Assembly (NCBI GenBank): GCA_020217035.1
Contig: JAIWOG010000076.1
Location: forward strand, 1 to 10,000
Source of the DNA: Magnetospirillum sp.
Lineage (GTDB): Bacteria; Pseudomonadota; Alphaproteobacteria; Rhodospirillales; Magnetospirillaceae
Direction: 5' to 3'
DNA length: 10,000 nucleotides
How positions within the stretch are numbered: position 1 is the stretch's first letter; every line of letters begins with the position of its first letter. Of the stretch, positions 7,540-10,000 are shown piece after piece. The position numbers and the translations under genes were made by a program. The notes beneath the pieces are model-generated. The model was not told the origin of the DNA. It saw only the letters and a list, made by a program, of their open reading frames with translations, and searched no databases.

Positions 7540-8568
7540 CTAGGATTGCGGCTTCATGCCCCGGCGGCGGCGGTCGTCGGCCAAGGCGCGGGCCAGCGCC
7601 TCGCCGGCGGCGATGGTGTCGGTCACGTAACGCCAATAGGCTTGCGCCAGCACCAGGGAGGAACGCAAGACCGCGTCGCTGATGGTGGTATCGGACACGG
7701 GGTGCTGAACAACGTCGGCGCCGATTCCGCCAAACGCCCGCCATGGGGCGCCGCCTTCGTAGTCCATGGGCGCCACCAGACGCACCGGCATCGAATCGCC
7801 CCTGGGTTCGCTGGCGATTTCCGCCGGTCGCAGGATTTCCGTCAGCCCCATGTCCTCCCAGGTCCACCACCGGGCGTAGATCCATTCGCACAAGGTGCGG
7901 CTCCAGGCGATGAAGTCGTCGCGAGCCCGCGTGTTGGGGAATTCCGCCAGGTGGGGAGAGAATTTATAGGAGATGACGGCGAAGGCCCGGCCATCGGACG
8001 CCACCGTGCGCTCGGCCAGACGCTTCAACACCCGCGCCTTGTCCAGGTGACGGTTCGCTTCAAGCACGCTGCCCGCCAATTGCCGATCCAGACATTGGGC
8101 TTGCTCGCCGAAGGTTCGCCCCGCCATGTGACCGTCATGGTCGCGAAACACCCCCACCAGGGGCCGTCCCAGATGGTCGGCCAGGGCGCTCAGGAAACGA
8201 CCGATCTCGGGGGCGGAACGGGGTTGGCCCAGAAGTATGTAGACGTAAACGGGGGGGAGCGTTTCCGGATTGCCGCCGACCAGGTTGTCGACCACCGATT
8301 CGGGGATGTCTTCGGCCACCGAATACAACGATCCGTCGGGAAACCCCACATAGACGCCGTCGATGTCGGCCAAGCCAGTATCGACATAGCTGTATTCCAC
8401 CAGCCGGAAGGGCGCCAATTCGCGATAGATCGCCCGGTTGGCCGGATTGGCCGGGGCCAGGGTCTCGCCCGCCGCCGCCTGTTCCGCCAGCAATTGCGCG
8501 AACGCCTGGACCACTTGGGTCGAATCGATCCTGATCCGGATGACGTCATCTAGGATTTTCACGGACAT
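7540..8568 (-). CDS. Hypothetical protein, 342 residues, family not recognised
   Basis: A long frame with the same codon style as its neighbours, a good start and a termination region, so almost certainly a real gene. I do not recognise the family. The ATG at 8568 has AGAGG eight bases upstream; the frame stays open upstream to 8634 but without a ribosome-binding site. No signal peptide or membrane helix is visible, so it should be soluble. Visible segments: a helical N-terminus (16-34), EYSYVDTGLADIDGVYVGFPDGSLY (58-82), which faintly recalls the YVGYPDGS motif of Cache-type sensor domains, a hydrophobic strand VYVYILLG (107-114), VGVFRDHDGHMAG (138-150), a tryptophan-rich helix WSRTLCEWIYARWWTWEDMG (222-241), and a basic tail DDRRRRGMKPQS. 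It stands alone between a convergent receiver gene and divergent livH. Function unknown. Confidence 0.85.
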   Translation of the reverse strand: MSVKILDDVIRIRIDSTQVVQAFAQLLAEQAAAGETLAPANPANRAIYRELAPFRLVEYSYVDTGLADIDGVYVGFPDGSLYSVAEDIPESVVDNLVGGNPETLPPVYVYILLGQPRSAPEIGRFLSALADHLGRPLVGVFRDHDGHMAGRTFGEQAQCLDRQLAGSVLEANRHLDKARVLKRLAERTVASDGRAFAVISYKFSPHLAEFPNTRARDDFIAWSRTLCEWIYARWWTWEDMGLTEILRPAEIASEPRGDSMPVRLVAPMDYEGGAPWRAFGGIGADVVQHPVSDTTISDAVLRSSLVLAQAYWRYVTDTIAAGEALARALADDRRRRGMKPQS

Positions 8569-8651
8569 GCCCTCGCCCTCTGCATGGCCGCATGATACCA
8601 GACCAAGCCACCTTCGGTACCGAGAAAGTGCCATGTCACCGCCATTGGGCG

Positions 8652-8679
8652 TTGACAGGGCGGCACCAGAGAGTAGTTT
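8652..8679 (+). promoter_or_regulatory. Candidate sigma70 promoter for livHM
   Basis: An exact TTGACA (8652-8657) is followed after 16 bases by TAGTTT (8674-8679), a weak -10 with three of six consensus matches. The livH start lies 42 bases further on, a normal leader length. It sits in the 153-bp gap between the divergent hypothetical gene and livH. The -35 is convincing and the -10 is not. Confidence 0.4.
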
Positions 8680-8721
8680 TCAAAGTACAGTCCCATCATG
8701 CGGGACCAACAAGGTGGGCGA

Positions 8722-9636
8722 ATGGAATATTTCCTTCAGCAGTTGATCAACGGACTGACTTTGGGAGCCATTTATGGCCTGATCGCCATCGGTTACACCA
8801 TGGTATATGGCATTATTCGCATGATCAATTTCGCCCATGGCGAGATTTACATGCTGGGTGCCTTCATATCCCTAATTGCATTCCTGGTTTCCACCCTGAT
8901 GGGGGGCACCTCGGTTGCCTTCGGTTTGCTGGCGGCGTTGGTGTCCACCATGGTTTTGACCGGACTATACGGTTGGGCGGTGGAACGGGTCGCCTATCGC
9001 CCACTGCGCAACGCCCCGAAATTGGCGCCGCTGATTTCCGCCATCGGCATGTCCATCGTTTTGCAGAACTTCTCGCAATTGAGCCAAGGGGCGCGGGTCA
9101 AGCCGCTGCCACCCTTGTTCAAGGGCGGAATCGAGCTGATGCACGGCGAGACCTTCTCGGTCAGCCTGTCCTATTTGCAGATCACCATCATGGCCCTGAC
9201 CCTGGTGCTGATGGCGGTGTTCACCTGGGTGATCACCCGCACGTCCCTGGGTCGCGCCCAACGCGCCACCGAACAAGACATGAAGATGGCGGCGCTGTTG
9301 GGGGTCAACACCGACCGCATCATCTCGGCGACCTTCGTCATGGGCGCCACCCTGGCCTCGGTGGCCGGGCTGATGGTCACCCTTTATTATGGCGTCATCG
9401 ATTTCTACATCGGCTTCTTGGCCGGCATCAAAGCCTTCACGGCGGCCGTGCTGGGCGGCATCGGCTCGTTGCCCGGCGCCATGCTGGGGGGGCTTTTGAT
9501 CGGCTTGATCGAAGCCTTCTGGTCCGGTTATTTCTCGATCGAATACAAGGATGTGGCCGCCTTCTCCATCCTGGTCCTGGTGCTGCTGTTCCGCCCCACC
9601 GGCCTGCTTGGCCGCCCGGAAGTGGAGAAGATCTGA
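8722..9636 (+). CDS. livH: Branched-chain amino acid type ABC transporter permease LivH
   Basis: A 304-residue inner-membrane permease, one of the two transmembrane subunits of a LivHMGF-type importer for branched-chain amino acids or related amides. The N-terminal signature LINGLTLGAIYGLIAIGYTMVYG (8-30) and RMINFAHGEIYMLGAF (33-48) is diagnostic for LivH. ERVAYRPLRNAPKLAPLISAIGMSIVLQN (88-116) follows. The cytoplasmic coupling segment ATEQDMKMAALLG (182-194) would dock the ATPases. The C-terminal block FTAAVLGGIGSLPGAMLGGLLIGLIE is also typical. The start ATG at 8722 has AAGG seven bases upstream; an in-frame ATG at 8698 would add eight polar residues that do not fit the family. livM begins one base after its stop. 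Substrate specificity cannot be fixed without the binding protein, which is outside the window. Confidence 0.93.
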   Translation: MEYFLQQLINGLTLGAIYGLIAIGYTMVYGIIRMINFAHGEIYMLGAFISLIAFLVSTLMGGTSVAFGLLAALVSTMVLTGLYGWAVERVAYRPLRNAPKLAPLISAIGMSIVLQNFSQLSQGARVKPLPPLFKGGIELMHGETFSVSLSYLQITIMALTLVLMAVFTWVITRTSLGRAQRATEQDMKMAALLGVNTDRIISATFVMGATLASVAGLMVTLYYGVIDFYIGFLAGIKAFTAAVLGGIGSLPGAMLGGLLIGLIEAFWSGYFSIEYKDVAAFSILVLVLLFRPTGLLGRPEVEKI

Positions 9637-9637
9637 G

Positions 9638-10000
9638 ATGGCGGGGGTGAACCTGCAATCCGCCGCCAAGGACGGCATCCTGGGCGCCGTGGTCGCCGCC
9701 GCCCTGGCTCTGCCCATGCTGGGTTTCCGGCTGGTGGATTCCGCCTCGGCCCTGACCTTGGCCACCCGCTTCGACTGGGTGTTGTGGGCCGCCGCCATCG
9801 TCGGCCTGGGCCGCTTCGCCGTTTCCATCTTGCGCCAGGCGATCCCCGCCGAACGCGTTCCGGCGATGCCCGATTGGGGCGCCAGATTCCCCAAGGCGCG
9901 GCTGGTGGTGGGCTGGGCCATGGCCGGCTTCGCCCTGGCTTTGCCCTTCCTGCCCTTCGCCGACCGATCCTTGGTGGACAAGGCCACCTTGGTGCTGATC
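9638..10000 (+). CDS. livM: ABC transporter permease LivM, N-terminal part (cut by window edge)
   Basis: The first 121 residues of the second permease, starting MAGVNLQSAAKDGILGAVVA. The ATG at 9638 comes one base after the livH stop and GGAG lies about ten bases upstream inside livH, so translation is probably coupled. Hydrophobic segments near 13-32, 46-60 and 90-107 fit the extra N-terminal membrane region (DUF3382-type) that precedes the conserved permease core in LivM proteins. The core itself, and the expected livG, livF and binding-protein genes, lie past position 10000. The call rests on operon position and general character more than on a diagnostic motif. Confidence 0.82.
   Translation, partial: MAGVNLQSAAKDGILGAVVAAALALPMLGFRLVDSASALTLATRFDWVLWAAAIVGLGRFAVSILRQAIPAERVPAMPDWGARFPKARLVVGWAMAGFALALPFLPFADRSLVDKATLVLI

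Noticed and set aside
7435..8553. 372-residue plus-strand frame opposite the unassigned gene
   Set aside because: Considered because the minus-strand gene is itself unassigned. The minus frame has a better start site (AGAGG before ATG 8568) and balanced composition with hydrophobic strands; the plus product is shadow-like and would start inside the terminator region.
8965..9987. 340-residue minus-strand frame opposite livH and livM
   Set aside because: Shadow of two well-recognised permease genes; composition is His/Gln/Asp-rich.

Overview
The window is high-GC DNA with long, strongly codon-biased reading frames. It is almost certainly chromosomal DNA from an alphaproteobacterium, and a Rhodospirillales / Magnetospirillum-type organism is the best guess. 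The guess rests on a MipZ-like ParA ATPase (a division-site regulator typical of alphaproteobacteria), a small DUF465/YdcH-type protein next to ubiX, and general gene style. No phage, transposon, CRISPR, tRNA or rRNA signal was seen. It reads as ordinary core and housekeeping territory with one gene I cannot assign.

Layout, left to right. 1-828 (minus): N-terminal 276 residues of a propionyl-CoA/acyl-CoA synthetase (prpE-like), cut by the window edge. 829-1121: non-coding, holding the prpE upstream region and a minus-strand terminator. 1122-1298 (minus): a 58-residue DUF465-type protein. 1299-1436: a divergent intergenic region with a probable promoter and an operator-like dyad. 1437-2003 (plus): ubiX, flavin prenyltransferase, whose 3' end overlaps by 20 bp the convergent dioxygenase gene. 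1984-2772 and 2775-3245 (minus): a two-gene operon, doxX followed by a DODA-type extradiol dioxygenase, divergent from a LysR-type regulator at 3351-4250 (plus). The 105-bp gap between doxX and lysR holds nested inverted repeats that look like the regulator's binding site.

4252-5085 (minus): mipZ, ending one base from the lysR stop. 5164-7002 and 7051-7425 (plus): a soluble three-PAS histidine kinase followed by a stand-alone receiver protein, a two-component pair with no DNA-binding output in the window. 7431-7488: two opposed intrinsic terminators sharing one T5A4 tract, followed by a perfect 11-bp-stem palindrome at 7515-7539. 7540-8568 (minus): an unrecognised 342-residue soluble protein. 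8722-9636 and 9638 to the edge (plus): livH and the start of livM, the two permeases of a branched-chain amino acid type ABC importer.

Working units: (i) lysR with doxX-dioxygenase, likely an inducible response to an aromatic or redox-active compound; (ii) the kinase-receiver pair; (iii) livHM uptake. UbiX supports ubiquinone synthesis through UbiD, and PrpE feeds propionate into propionyl-CoA metabolism. I did not find convincing evidence for a new multi-gene system. The items most worth a second look are the unassigned 342-aa protein, the palindrome beside its stop codon, the shared terminator, the cysteine-rich second PAS domain, and a very short open frame with a full-length Shine-Dalgarno match at 1322-1381.
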